From Deltaproteobacteria bacterium (GTDB lineage Bacteria; Acidobacteriota; Thermoanaerobaculia; Multivoradales; JAHZIX01), in NCBI GenBank assembly GCA_022601195.1, contig JAHZIX010000008.1, forward strand, positions 62,001 through 126,000: a DNA stretch of 64,000 bases, given 5' to 3'. Position 1 is the stretch's first letter. Each line of letters starts with the position of its first letter. Below the pieces are notes generated by a model that worked only from the letters and a program-made list of their open reading frames with translations, did not search any database and was not told the DNA's origin. This document shows positions 46,582 to 54,882 of this stretch, piece after piece. A program made the translations under genes and the position numbers.

Positions 46582-46590
46582 AACGGAACA

Positions 46591-46598
46591 CTCCTCTT
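46591..46598 (-). promoter_or_regulatory. Ribosome binding site of the giant synthase
   Basis: On the minus strand this reads AAGAGGAG, nine bases before the GTG at 46579-46581. It decides the GTG start, because the KS fold begins about seven residues later and no ATG fits better. Confidence 0.8.
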
Positions 46599-46870
46599 GA
46601 GGAGCTCAGACCGAGACCCGGGTTCGATCCTCGCTACCTTCAGAAACGATTCAATTCAACTTAAATCATTCTAACTTATGGCAAACAACGCAAGCCCCGA
46701 TAGCCCAGCGGCTACCGAGTCAACCAATCAGGATTCTCGTTCCTCTCGGATGGGGTGGACCCTCCTCCTTAGTGCCCGGGAGAAAACAACCCCACGAACA
46801 GTAGCGCTAAGGTATTCCCACGGAGGCGCGCTAACACTCTAACTCATCTTTTCCAACGAATGCGCGCAAT

Positions 46871-46899
46871 TTGACTCATGAAGAGACCATTCTTATCGG
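46871..46899 (+). promoter_or_regulatory. Possible sigma70-type promoter for the AT-ER gene
   Basis: TTGACT (46871-46876), a 17-base gap, then TATCGG (46894-46899). The -35 is good and the -10 is weak. It lies about 150 bases before the AT-ER start. Confidence 0.3.
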
Positions 46900-47047
46900 A
46901 AACCCGAGGGTCTTGGCCTTAGGAGGTTTCTCAATGACCTAGGCATTGATCCCACTCCCGTGGATTGGATAAGGTGATTCTTTCTCAGGCAGCCGTTAGA
47001 TCCGACCGACTGCCTTCTACTCTATTCTTTCTTGCGGAGATCTTTCC

Positions 47048-49306
47048 TTGAGCTCGCACCACACCGCTGCCATTGTCGCCTGCTTGTTCCCTGGCCAAGG
47101 TTCCCAAAGAAAGGGAATGGGTGGTGAGCTCTTCGACCGTTTCGATTCCCTTTGCACCGTCGCGGACGACATCCTCGGCTACTCCATCAAGAAACTCTGT
47201 TTGGAGGATCCGGAACGCAACCTCAGGCACACCGCCTACACCCAACCAGCCCTCTTTGTGGTCAATGCTCTCACCTGGCTGCGGCGCGCCGAAACCCAAC
47301 CTCCGCCGGGTTTTCTGGCGGGGCACAGCCTGGGCGAGTACAACGCTCTCTTCGCTGCTGGTTGCATAGATTTTGCCACCGGCCTTCGCATGGTCCAACG
47401 TCGAGGCGAGCTCATGAGTCGGGTCCAAGAGGGGGGGATGGCCGCGGTCTTGAACTTGCCCGTCGAGGATGTTCAAAGAGTACTTCGGGAACAGGGGGCC
47501 GCCGTCGATATCGCCAACTTCAACTTACCGGGTCAACTGGTGCTCTCGGGCCCCAAAGAAGATCTGGAAAGCCTCATCGGGCCGTTGGAACAGGCGGGGG
47601 CCCGAAAATGCGTCGTCCTCAACGTCAGTGGAGCCTTCCACTCCAGGTATATGGCTTCCGCGGCCCAGGAGTTCGAAGACTTCCTTCGTCCCCTATCGTT
47701 CTCGCCCCCCTCCATCCCCGTACTTGCGAACACCTCGGCCAAACCCTACGACGTCGACCATGTCGCGGAGAACCTGGTAGCGCAGATCCGCACCTCGGTA
47801 CGGTGGTCCGAAACGTTGCAATATCTGGCCGATCGCAGTGTTTCGGAAGTGGAAGAACTGGGGCCGGGAAAAGTCCTCACCAAGATGTGGGCGAAGTTCG
47901 TCGAAGTCGCTAATCCCGCGGGAACAGACACAGGAAGGGTCGAAAACAACACCTCGAGGCCCGCTACGGGGGGCTCTCCCAAAGACTCTGTCGGCCAAAA
48001 CCTGGGGAGTGCCGAGTTTCGTAGCGCTTATGGACTGGACCTCGCCTACCTCCCCGGCTCCTCGGCGCCGGGCATGCGAACGGCCCAGTTCGTCGCCGCG
48101 GCGAGTCGATCGAGACTATTCGCTTTTCTGGATGTTCAAGGAGAATCTCGTGAAGAGATTCGCGCCGAGATCGCGGAAACCGCACGCCTCTGCTCCGGTC
48201 CCTTTGGGATTTGCCTGTGGCAAGGGGGAGAGGATTCTCAACTCGAAGCTGTCCTAGTCGACGAAGCACTGAGCCAGCAGGTCCGTTCCATCGAAGCCCT
48301 GGGCTACTACCGCATCACCCCAGCCCTGGTGAGGTTTCGCTTTCGGGGGGCCCATCGTGACCGCGAGGGTCAGGCGGTGGTGCCCCACCGATTGCTGGCA
48401 TCGGTAAGTCGGGTCGGCACCGCCTCCCTATTTCTGAATCCGCCGCCCCACAAGATCATCGAGGATCTGTTGCACCAGAAACTGTTGACGGCGGAGGAAG
48501 GGGAGATCGCTCGTGACGTGCCTTTGGCCAGTGACCTCTGCGCCCTCACCGGCAGCTCCCATGGCACAGATCTCTCTACCCTCCTGCCCTCTTTGCTGCA
48601 GCTACGGGATCGTCTGGCTCCCCCGAGCTCCCCTCGTCGTCGAGTCCCCGTTGGAGCGGGTGGAGCCCTCGGAACACCGGACGCTCTCGCCTGCGCCTTT
48701 TTCCTCGGTGCAGACTTTGTGCAGACCGGAGCCATCAATCTCTGTGCGGTGGAATCTGCGGCCCCAAAGACCCTCAAGGCCCTCCTGGCGAGCCTGGAGC
48801 CGGGAGACACCACCAGTGCTCCCGCTGCTTCGGGATTCAGCTTGGGGAGCCGGGTACAGGTGGTCAAAAGGGGATCTTTCTTCGCCGCCCGGGCCCAAAA
48901 GCTCTACGAGCTCTACCGCTTCTATCCGTCTATCGAAGCCATCCCTGCTAGCCAACGAGAGAAGTTGGAGTCCAGTACCTTCCGCCGCACCCTAGAGAGC
49001 GTCTGGCGGGAGGTGCAGGGTGAGCCTCGACCCGAGGCCGCAGAGACGGACCCGAAGCACAAGATGGCTCAGGTTTTTTCCTGGTACCTCCGGCAGTCCC
49101 AGCGTTGGGCTTTGCAAGGGAACGAGTCCGAAAGGCTCAACTTTCAAATTCCCTGCGACGAAAGCGTTGCGGCCTTCAACCTCTCGGTGGCAGACACCGG
49201 GCTTTCCGACCTTTCCCAGCGCACTGCCTCCAAGATGGCGGATTGGTTGATGGCAAGAGGCGAAGCCCTGCTACGCGAGAGGCTTCACACCTTCCGCCAG
49301 CATTGA
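47048..49306 (+). CDS. Trans-acting malonyl acyltransferase / PfaD-type enoyl reductase fusion
   Basis: Supplies extender units to the AT-less modules and probably reduces enoyl intermediates in trans. Residues 1-300 are a FabD-like AT: FPGQGSQ, the nucleophile Ser94 in AGHSLGE, and His198 in SGAFHS, which points to malonyl-CoA. Residues 320-752 match the FMN-dependent PfaD family: VPVGAGGALGTPDALA, a GAINLCAVES motif, QVVKRGSFFAARAQKLYELY, and a C-terminal IPCDESVAAFN segment where the family usually has CGPAMGAFN. The start is TTG with GGAG eight bases upstream, and no ATG precedes the FPGQGSQ motif. AT-reductase didomains of this kind accompany leinamycin (LnmG) and other trans-AT clusters. 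One oddity: the family's SGGHTDNRP loop reads TGSSHGTDL here, so reductase activity is less certain than AT activity. Confidence 0.9.
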   Translation: MSSHHTAAIVACLFPGQGSQRKGMGGELFDRFDSLCTVADDILGYSIKKLCLEDPERNLRHTAYTQPALFVVNALTWLRRAETQPPPGFLAGHSLGEYNALFAAGCIDFATGLRMVQRRGELMSRVQEGGMAAVLNLPVEDVQRVLREQGAAVDIANFNLPGQLVLSGPKEDLESLIGPLEQAGARKCVVLNVSGAFHSRYMASAAQEFEDFLRPLSFSPPSIPVLANTSAKPYDVDHVAENLVAQIRTSVRWSETLQYLADRSVSEVEELGPGKVLTKMWAKFVEVANPAGTDTGRVENNTSRPATGGSPKDSVGQNLGSAEFRSAYGLDLAYLPGSSAPGMRTAQFVAAASRSRLFAFLDVQGESREEIRAEIAETARLCSGPFGICLWQGGEDSQLEAVLVDEALSQQVRSIEALGYYRITPALVRFRFRGAHRDREGQAVVPHRLLASVSRVGTASLFLNPPPHKIIEDLLHQKLLTAEEGEIARDVPLASDLCALTGSSHGTDLSTLLPSLLQLRDRLAPPSSPRRRVPVGAGGALGTPDALACAFFLGADFVQTGAINLCAVESAAPKTLKALLASLEPGDTTSAPAASGFSLGSRVQVVKRGSFFAARAQKLYELYRFYPSIEAIPASQREKLESSTFRRTLESVWREVQGEPRPEAAETDPKHKMAQVFSWYLRQSQRWALQGNESERLNFQIPCDESVAAFNLSVADTGLSDLSQRTASKMADWLMARGEALLRERLHTFRQH

Positions 49307-49384
49307 CTTCAGCAGCGGCCGCTGGTCTCTACTGTCACCGAACCGGGGGACTCGCTGAGTCTTTGAGGTGAACGGACAAGACAA

Positions 49385-49425
49385 AGGCCCGTGATACGGT
49401 TCGCCTGAACCGAAGGCCACTTTTT
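49385..49425 (+). terminator. Rho-independent terminator after AT-ER
   Basis: CGGTTC-gcct-GAACCG is a perfect 6-bp stem with a 4-base loop (49397-49412). It is flanked by GGCC on both sides, which can extend the stem, and is followed by TTTTT at 49421-49425. It separates the AT-ER gene from the transporter operon. Confidence 0.75.
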
Positions 49426-49518
49426 CCACTCGAAAGCTGACGGAAGCCACCCCTCTTACCAGGCCCAGGCGCCGTCTTAACCCTCTCAGTACCACCCTCA
49501 AAGAGGAGGACCCCTTTG

Positions 49519-50412
49519 ATGCGAAATATCCAAGTTCTAGCAAGCTCCCTCGTGATCACCTCGAGCCTTCTCGCCTGTGGTGGTGGCGCACCACCCGAGG
49601 AACCAACCCCAGAAAAAGTCCTTCGTTTCTCGGCGATCCCGGACCAAAACTCCACCGAAACACGAGAGAAACTGGCTCCTCTCACCGCTCACCTCTCCGC
49701 ACAGCTCGGAGTGAAGTTGGAGTACGTACCGGCCCGGGACTACCAGGCAGCGGTGGAGATGTTCAAGAACGGCGATGTTCAACTCGCTTGGTTCGGCGGA
49801 CTCACCGGGGTCCAGGCTCGGCGCGCCGTTGCCGGTGCTCGGGCCATCGCCCAGGGGGAAAGTGATCCTCGTTTTTATAGCTATTTCATCGCCCATCGAG
49901 ACTCCGGCCTAGAGCCTTCCGAGGAATTCCCTCAAGGAATCGGCGCCCTGAGCTTCACCTTCGGCTCCGAAAGCTCGACCTCCGGGCGGCTGATGCCGGA
50001 GTTCTTCATTCGCCAAGCGACCGGTGTCGGCCCCGCGGAGTTCTTCACCCAACCGGTGGGCTTCTCCGGCAGCCACGACCGCACCGTCGAATGGGTCGAG
50101 TCCGGACAATTCCAGGCCGGAGTCGTCAACTACTCGGTCTACGACAAGCGGGTTGCCGCCGGCGATACCGACCCGGAAACGGTGCGAGTGATCTGGAAAA
50201 CCCCTTTCTACGCCGACTACAACTGGACCGTTCGCCCCGACGTCGACGAGCAATTCGGTAGCGGTTTCATCGACCGCCTGCAAAAGGAGTTGGTAGCCAT
50301 CGATGACCCCGCTTTGCTGACCGCTCTGCCGCGCAATCGACTGATCCCAGCGACCAATGAGGATTTCGCTGGCATTCTCGAGGTGGCTGAGGCTCTCGAA
50401 ATGCTGCGCTGA
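49519..50412 (+). CDS. ABC transporter substrate-binding lipoprotein, PhnD / putative selenate type
   Basis: Periplasmic binding protein that captures an oxyanion for the following ABC transporter. It starts at ATG 49519, with a GAGGAGG ribosome site just upstream; a TTG one codon earlier is less likely. The N-terminus is a lipoprotein signal ending in SSLLACGGG, so it is anchored by a lipidated Cys. Family marks are FSAIPDQNSTETREKLAPL, VQLAWFGGL, FGSESSTSGRLMPEFF and FYADYNWTVRPDV. These fit the PhnD-like subgroup I remember as the putative selenate-binding TIGR04553 better than true phosphonate binders. The SenB-like gene at the operon end supports selenium as the substrate. Phosphonate or phosphite is the alternative. 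Confidence 0.85.
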   Translation: MRNIQVLASSLVITSSLLACGGGAPPEEPTPEKVLRFSAIPDQNSTETREKLAPLTAHLSAQLGVKLEYVPARDYQAAVEMFKNGDVQLAWFGGLTGVQARRAVAGARAIAQGESDPRFYSYFIAHRDSGLEPSEEFPQGIGALSFTFGSESSTSGRLMPEFFIRQATGVGPAEFFTQPVGFSGSHDRTVEWVESGQFQAGVVNYSVYDKRVAAGDTDPETVRVIWKTPFYADYNWTVRPDVDEQFGSGFIDRLQKELVAIDDPALLTALPRNRLIPATNEDFAGILEVAEALEMLR

Positions 50413-50418
50413 GGTTCG

Positions 50419-51210
50419 ATGACCAGAGAGAGCCAGAAGGGGGGCTTCGAGCTCGAAGGTGCCTCGGTGCACTACGGTTCCGTGATCGCGCTGGAACAGG
50501 TCGATTTGAAGATCGCTGCCGGGGAGGCAGTGGGATTCGTCGGCCCCAGCGGGTCCGGCAAGACCACTCTGCTGCGTCTTCTGGGGGGCAACCTCAAACC
50601 TACCCACGGCAGAGTTCGGATCGGTGGCGAGGACCTGAGCCAACTGTCGGAGCGGCAACTCCGCACTCTGCGCAGCCGCATTGGCACCGTGCACCAAGAC
50701 CTCAGTTTGATTCCAAACCTACGGGTCCTACGCAACGTCCTCGCCGGCCGAATCGGCCGACTCTCCCTCATCGGTGCCGGTCGGCTGCTCTTCCTGCCGC
50801 CTCGGCGAGAGGTCGCTCAGGTGCACCGGCTGTTGGAACGGGTCGGGATCGGTGACAAGCTCTATCAGCGTACCGATCGCCTCTCCGGTGGTCAGCGCCA
50901 GCGAGTCGCTATCGCTCGGGCCCTTTACCAGCAGCCTCTGGCCCTACTTCCCGATGAACCCATCTCCAGCCTCGACCCCGCCCGCTCCCGGGACACCATG
51001 GAGCTCCTCTCCAAGGTCTGTCGAGAGGAGGGGCTGACCCTCTGTGCCAGCCTCCACGATCTTGAGGCAGCGCGGGAGTTCCTGCCGCGATTAGTCGGTT
51101 TGCGCCACGGTCGAGTCGTCTTTGATCGCCCCACTTCGGAGCTCGGGGCAGAAGATTTCCGCCATCTCTATGACCTTTCTGCGGACGAAATGCTGAACGA
51201 TGCCCGTTGA
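50419..51210 (+). CDS. ABC transporter ATP-binding protein, PhnC-like
   Basis: Cytoplasmic ATPase that drives import. It has Walker A GPSGSGKTTLL, the ABC signature LSGGQRQRVAIARAL, Walker B ending LLPDEPISSLDP, and the switch His in LCASLHDLEAA. Its length, 263 residues, is usual for PhnC. The start ATG lies six bases after the stop of the binding-protein gene, and its 3' end overlaps the first permease by 11 bases, so the genes are translationally coupled. The Walker B has Pro where Ala or Leu is more common (LLPDEP). Confidence 0.9.
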   Translation: MTRESQKGGFELEGASVHYGSVIALEQVDLKIAAGEAVGFVGPSGSGKTTLLRLLGGNLKPTHGRVRIGGEDLSQLSERQLRTLRSRIGTVHQDLSLIPNLRVLRNVLAGRIGRLSLIGAGRLLFLPPRREVAQVHRLLERVGIGDKLYQRTDRLSGGQRQRVAIARALYQQPLALLPDEPISSLDPARSRDTMELLSKVCREEGLTLCASLHDLEAAREFLPRLVGLRHGRVVFDRPTSELGAEDFRHLYDLSADEMLNDAR

Positions 51211-52135
51211 GCTCCAAACGGATGAACGACGAACCGGTGAAAAAAATACCGGTCCAGCATCTTTACCAAGGCAGGGTGGCCGCCTTCTCGGCCTTCGCGG
51301 ATCGGTCATCGTAGCCATTGCAGTGGCAGGCCTGTGGGCAGGCCTGGTGCTCGACTTGAGACCGGGAGATCTGATCCCCAGCGAAGGAGGTTTGAGCCTG
51401 GCCCGGGAGCTGTTCTCCCATGCCCTATCCCCAGCTTGGACCTACGAAGCCCGAGATCTTCCCCCGGGGATCCAGCCCCTCCCCCTCAAGGCCCTCGAGG
51501 CAGCTCAGGTGACCATTGCCTTCGCCGCCGCAGCCATGAGCCTGTCGTTGGTTCTGGGATTGTTGCTTGGCTTTGCCGCCTCCACCGCGACTTGGTCGGA
51601 AAATCCTCTGGGAGGGGAAGGGCCCCTGAATAGGCTTCGCCGCGGCGCCCGCCCCTTGATCTACGGCAGCGCGCGAGTCCTGATCGCTCTGCTGAGATCC
51701 GTCCACGAACTGCTCTGGGCGGTTCTCCTCTTGGCGGCCTTTGGGCTGAGTCAGCTATCGGCGATCATTGCCATCGCCATTCCCTACAGTGGCACTTTGG
51801 CTAAAGTCTTCTCCGAAATGCTCGATGAAGCTCCCAGGGACTCGGCGCGGGCATTGCGAGCCGCCGGAGCCTCTTCGGCTCAAGTGTTCTTCTTTGGCCT
51901 TCTACCGCGAGCTCTCCCGGAGATGAGTGCCTACGCTCTTTATCGCTTCGAATGCGCTCTGCGCTCCTCCGCCGTGCTGGGATTCTTCGGCTACCCGACC
52001 CTGGGGTATTACATCGCCGCCTCTTTCGAGAACCTTCACTACGGCGAGATCTGGACGTATCTCTACACTCTATTCGCTCTCGTCGCCGTGGCCGATTGGT
52101 GGAGCGGAGCCATGCGCCGGAGGTTAGTGGGGTGA
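51200..52135 (+). CDS. ABC transporter permease, PhnE-like (first copy)
   Basis: Inner-membrane permease of 311 residues. A charged N-terminal tail is followed by hydrophobic segments (SVIVAIAVAGLWAGLVL, FAAAAMSLSLVLGLLLGF, LLWAVLLLAAFGLSQL) and the cytoplasmic EAA loop (ARALRAAGASSAQVFFFGLL) that contacts the ATPase. The start overlaps the ATPase gene by 11 bases. It pairs with the second permease gene, so the channel is probably a heterodimer. Confidence 0.88.
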   Translation: MPVELQTDERRTGEKNTGPASLPRQGGRLLGLRGSVIVAIAVAGLWAGLVLDLRPGDLIPSEGGLSLARELFSHALSPAWTYEARDLPPGIQPLPLKALEAAQVTIAFAAAAMSLSLVLGLLLGFAASTATWSENPLGGEGPLNRLRRGARPLIYGSARVLIALLRSVHELLWAVLLLAAFGLSQLSAIIAIAIPYSGTLAKVFSEMLDEAPRDSARALRAAGASSAQVFFFGLLPRALPEMSAYALYRFECALRSSAVLGFFGYPTLGYYIAASFENLHYGEIWTYLYTLFALVAVADWWSGAMRRRLVG

Positions 52136-53064
52136 CCGGCTCGAAGCACACCGAGAGGGATCAAGAGATCCAACGCCTCTACCGAGAACGCCCCCGCAGC
52201 GGCTTCCTGCGCTGGAGCGCTTTCGCCTCACTCCTCCTGGTGATCTTCGCCTGGTCCAAGAAAGAGCTGTGGAACGAAGAGTTCTTCTCCGAGCGACGCA
52301 GCGCTAACTTCGAACGCTTCCTCGGCGAGCTTCGGCCCTACCCTCTACAGGGGACGGACTTCGATCTCGGTGTTGCCGCTGCCTGGGCCGGAGATGTGCT
52401 CGCAGAAAAGGGCTGGACCGCTGCTGGGATCACCCTGGCTATCTCCGTCGCAGCCATCGTCCTGGCCGCCTTGGGTAGCCTCCTACTGACCTTCTTCGCC
52501 ACCCGAACTCTGGCCACTTCCGCCCCCTACTTGCCGGCTCTAGGACCTGTCAGCCGATGGCGTCGGTGGAGCTGGCGCATCGCCGTAACCGCCTCTCGGG
52601 GCATGCTCATCCTGATGCGATCCCTTCCCGAATACGTTCTCGCCTTCCTGCTGCTGGCGATCCTCGGTCCGAACCCCTGGCCCATCGTCCTGGCGTTGGC
52701 TCTGCACAATCTCGGCATTCTCGGGAAACTCCAGGCAGAGGTGCTCGAGGACTTGGAACCTCGGCCTCTAGCTGCCCTCCGAGGCCTCGGCGCGAGCCGC
52801 CTCCAGATCGCTGCCGCTGGGCTCTTCCCTCTGGCCCTCCCCCGGTTCCTCCTCTACTTCTTCTATCGCTGGGAAACTTGTGTTCGAGAAGCGACCGTAT
52901 TGGGAATGCTCGGCATCGTCTCTTTGGGTTATTGGATCGTCGATGCCCGTGCCCGCAATCACTATGATGAGATGTTCTTTTTCGTGTTGATGGGGGCCGC
53001 CATCGTTCTCATGGGCGACCTGATTTCTGCCGTGGCTCGGGCGGTGGTCCGGAGAGCAGCATGA
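52132..53064 (+). CDS. ABC transporter permease, PhnE-like (second copy)
   Basis: Second inner-membrane permease, 310 residues from a GTG that overlaps the stop of the first permease (GTGA). The open frame extends upstream to 51952, but that part lies inside the first permease and has no fitting start. Hydrophobic segments include LLVIFAWS, ITLAISVAAIVLAALGSLLL and YVLAFLLLAILGPN. The EAA loop reads PLAALRGLGASRLQIAAAGL. The stop overlaps the next gene by ATGA. Confidence 0.87.
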   Translation: MTGSKHTERDQEIQRLYRERPRSGFLRWSAFASLLLVIFAWSKKELWNEEFFSERRSANFERFLGELRPYPLQGTDFDLGVAAAWAGDVLAEKGWTAAGITLAISVAAIVLAALGSLLLTFFATRTLATSAPYLPALGPVSRWRRWSWRIAVTASRGMLILMRSLPEYVLAFLLLAILGPNPWPIVLALALHNLGILGKLQAEVLEDLEPRPLAALRGLGASRLQIAAAGLFPLALPRFLLYFFYRWETCVREATVLGMLGIVSLGYWIVDARARNHYDEMFFFVLMGAAIVLMGDLISAVARAVVRRAA

Positions 53065-54023
53065 AGAGCTTGAAGATTGAGGTGATCACCCCAACTCCCC
53101 GTTCCCGCAAAGGCAATTGGATCACCGCCGCCCGCTGGGCTCGCATCCTGAGACAATTTGGACACCGGGTAACGATTCGCCAGGAATACTCCGGTCACGG
53201 CAGCGATATCTTGATCGCCCTCCACGCCCAGAAGAGTTTCCCTTCCATAGAGCGATTCCACCAACAACACCCGGACCACCCCTTGCTCCTGGCCATGACG
53301 GGCACCGACATCTACCGGGATATTCGAGACCACCACGAAGCTAGACAGGCCATGGCTTGGGCGGACCGCTTGATCTTGCTCCAACCGGAGGGCCAGGAAG
53401 AGCTGGCAGCGGAGTTGCGCTCCAAAGCCCGCGTCATCCGTCAATCTGCGGTACCGACCCGTTCCCGGATCCCAAAGACTCGCCGCTGGTTCGACATCTG
53501 CGTCGTCGGGCACCTCCGACCGGTCAAAGATCCGCTTCGAGCCGCCGAGGCTGCTCGTCTCCTGCCCCCGTCATCCCGCATCCGTATCGTCCACGCCGGA
53601 GCCGCCTTGAGCTCCGAGATGGAGATCCAAGCGCGGGCCGAGATGGCCACCAACCCCCGCTACCGCTGGCTCGGCGATCTTCCCCAATGGAAGATTCGTC
53701 GTTTGATGGCCCGGAGCCAAGTCATGGTCCTATCGTCCCTCATGGAAGGCGGCGCCAACGTCATCTCGGAAGCTGTGGTGGCAAACCTGCCGGTCATCTC
53801 CAGCCGCATTTCCGGCTCCATTGGAATGCTTGGGGAAGACCACCAGGGGTACTTCGAAGTGGAGGACTCGGAGGGCTTGGCGAACCTGCTCCTCAAGTGT
53901 GAAACGGAACAGAAGTTTCTTGGCGAGCTCACCAGGCGCAGCAGAGCCCTCGCTCCCCTCTTTCACCCGGACCGGGAACGCCAAGCATGGGGCGAGCTAC
54001 TCCAGGAATTGCGCGCTCCCTGA
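53061..54023 (+). CDS. senB: SenB-like selenosugar synthase (GT4-fold glycosyltransferase, TIGR04348 family)
   Basis: A GT4-type glycosyltransferase of 320 residues. In the selenoneine pathway SenB joins selenophosphate to a UDP-sugar to give a selenosugar. Signatures I associate with this family are all present: ITPTPRSRKGNWITAARWAR, DILIALHA, MTGTDIYRDI, GHLRPVKDPLRAAEAARLLP, NPRYRWLGDLP, SLMEGGANVISEAVV and GSIGMLGEDHQGYF. It lies at the end of the transporter operon, overlapping the second permease by ATGA, which ties it to the imported substrate. SenA- and SenC/SelD-like partners are not in the window. The assignment rests on remembered motifs; an ordinary GT4 enzyme is the alternative. 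Confidence 0.8.
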   Translation: MKSLKIEVITPTPRSRKGNWITAARWARILRQFGHRVTIRQEYSGHGSDILIALHAQKSFPSIERFHQQHPDHPLLLAMTGTDIYRDIRDHHEARQAMAWADRLILLQPEGQEELAAELRSKARVIRQSAVPTRSRIPKTRRWFDICVVGHLRPVKDPLRAAEAARLLPPSSRIRIVHAGAALSSEMEIQARAEMATNPRYRWLGDLPQWKIRRLMARSQVMVLSSLMEGGANVISEAVVANLPVISSRISGSIGMLGEDHQGYFEVEDSEGLANLLLKCETEQKFLGELTRRSRALAPLFHPDRERQAWGELLQELRAP

Positions 54024-54199
54024 CTCTTCGCTGCCCTCTAGGAAATCGAGGAGTCTCAAAAACACCAAGACCAGACCCTCAAAATTCGCCTCCGCAGCTA
54101 CCGCGAACACCGAAAAGCCCCGGCGGGAGCCGTGGATGCCTGCAGATCCCAGGCAGAAGGTGCCTTCTGACGCAGCAGAAGGTCGGTGATCAGGTAGGC

Positions 54200-54586
54200 C
54201 TAGACTTTGCGAACGGGCCCTGGGTACTGAGCCAGCTGAGCATCCGCGGTCAAGAGAGTGATGCCCTCACAAAGGGCCTGCCCCAACAACAGGCGGTCGA
54301 AAGGATCTTTGTGAAGGGGGGGCAAGGAGTCGATGTTCACCGCGTGGGCACTGGTGATGGGAAGCTCAACATATCCGTTGTCGAGTAGTCCCCGCCGTAG
54401 CAGCCGAGGCTCGACTCGGAAGTCTTCGCGGCCAAGACTGCTCTTGATAGCCACCTCCCATAGGCTAGCGGCGCTGAAGAGAAGCTCGGAACTCTGGTCC
54501 TCGAGAATCTCTCTTGCTTCAGCCGAGAGGCGCTCTGGTCGACCGGCCGCCCAAAGCAACAGTTGGGTATCCAGGAGGAACTTCAA
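54200..54586 (-). CDS. PIN-domain ribonuclease toxin, VapC-like
   Basis: A type II toxin of 128 residues, likely a Mg-dependent RNase. PIN features: the first acidic residue in MKFLLDTQLLLWAA, Glu in SLWEVAIKSSLG, and the DPFDRLLLGQAL and LLTADAQLAQYP blocks. The start is TTG, two bases after the antitoxin stop, with GGAGAGGA upstream. The length is normal for the family. It sits on the minus strand, convergent with the SenB operon and unrelated to it. Confidence 0.9.
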   Translation of the reverse strand: MKFLLDTQLLLWAAGRPERLSAEAREILEDQSSELLFSAASLWEVAIKSSLGREDFRVEPRLLRRGLLDNGYVELPITSAHAVNIDSLPPLHKDPFDRLLLGQALCEGITLLTADAQLAQYPGPVRKV

Positions 54587-54588
54587 CC

Positions 54589-54867
54589 TTAGTCCTCTCC
54601 AATGCTCTCACCGGAACTTCCACTGGCAAAAACTTTACTGCCAAAAAGGGCCTCGATCTCTACCTCTCCCATCCGGTCGAAGTCCTCCGGTACGTCCATC
54701 TCCCCCACCAGGAATCCCAACCGTCGTGGCACCGGAGGCGAACTCAGCGCCATTACCTTCACCAGCGGCTTTCCCGCCTTCGCGATGACGAACGAATCTC
54801 CCTTGACGGCTCGGTCCACCAACTTGGAGAGCTGAGTCTTGGCTTCATGCATATTGACGGTGATCAT
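54589..54867 (-). CDS. Phd/YefM-family antitoxin, VapB-like
   Basis: A DNA-binding antitoxin of 92 residues. It starts MITVNMHEAKTQLSKLVDRA, the typical Phd fold opening, with GDSFVIAKAGKPLVKV following; the acidic C-terminal half would bind the toxin. I chose ATG 54865-54867 because GGAG lies six bases upstream. An ATG four codons earlier (54877-54879) has no ribosome site. It is directly upstream of the toxin and probably represses the shared promoter. Confidence 0.9.
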   Translation of the reverse strand: MITVNMHEAKTQLSKLVDRAVKGDSFVIAKAGKPLVKVMALSSPPVPRRLGFLVGEMDVPEDFDRMGEVEIEALFGSKVFASGSSGESIGED

Positions 54868-54882
54868 GGGAATCTCCATAAA

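Larger units (their letters stand above)
46582..47047. promoter_or_regulatory. Divergent intergenic region between giant synthase and AT-ER gene
   Basis: 466 bases with no ORF of note. It must hold the start signals of both the minus-strand megasynthase and the plus-strand AT-ER gene. The side facing the synthase has an AT-rich patch at about 46655-46685, the likeliest place for its promoter. No regulator binding repeat is obvious by eye. Confidence 0.6.

Noticed and set aside
49909..50697. 262-codon minus-strand frame across the binding protein and ATPase genes
   Set aside because: It lies antisense to two genes with clear family motifs and has no motif of its own.
49519..53064. Phosphonate uptake (phnDCE) as the main call
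   Set aside because: There are no phosphonate-degradation genes nearby, and the binding-protein motifs and the SenB-like neighbour fit a selenium oxyanion better; phosphonate is kept as an alternative.
54154..54169. CAGAAGG-tg-CCTTCTG inverted repeat as a terminator after SenB
   Set aside because: The loop is only two bases and no T-tract follows on either strand; it may be chance.
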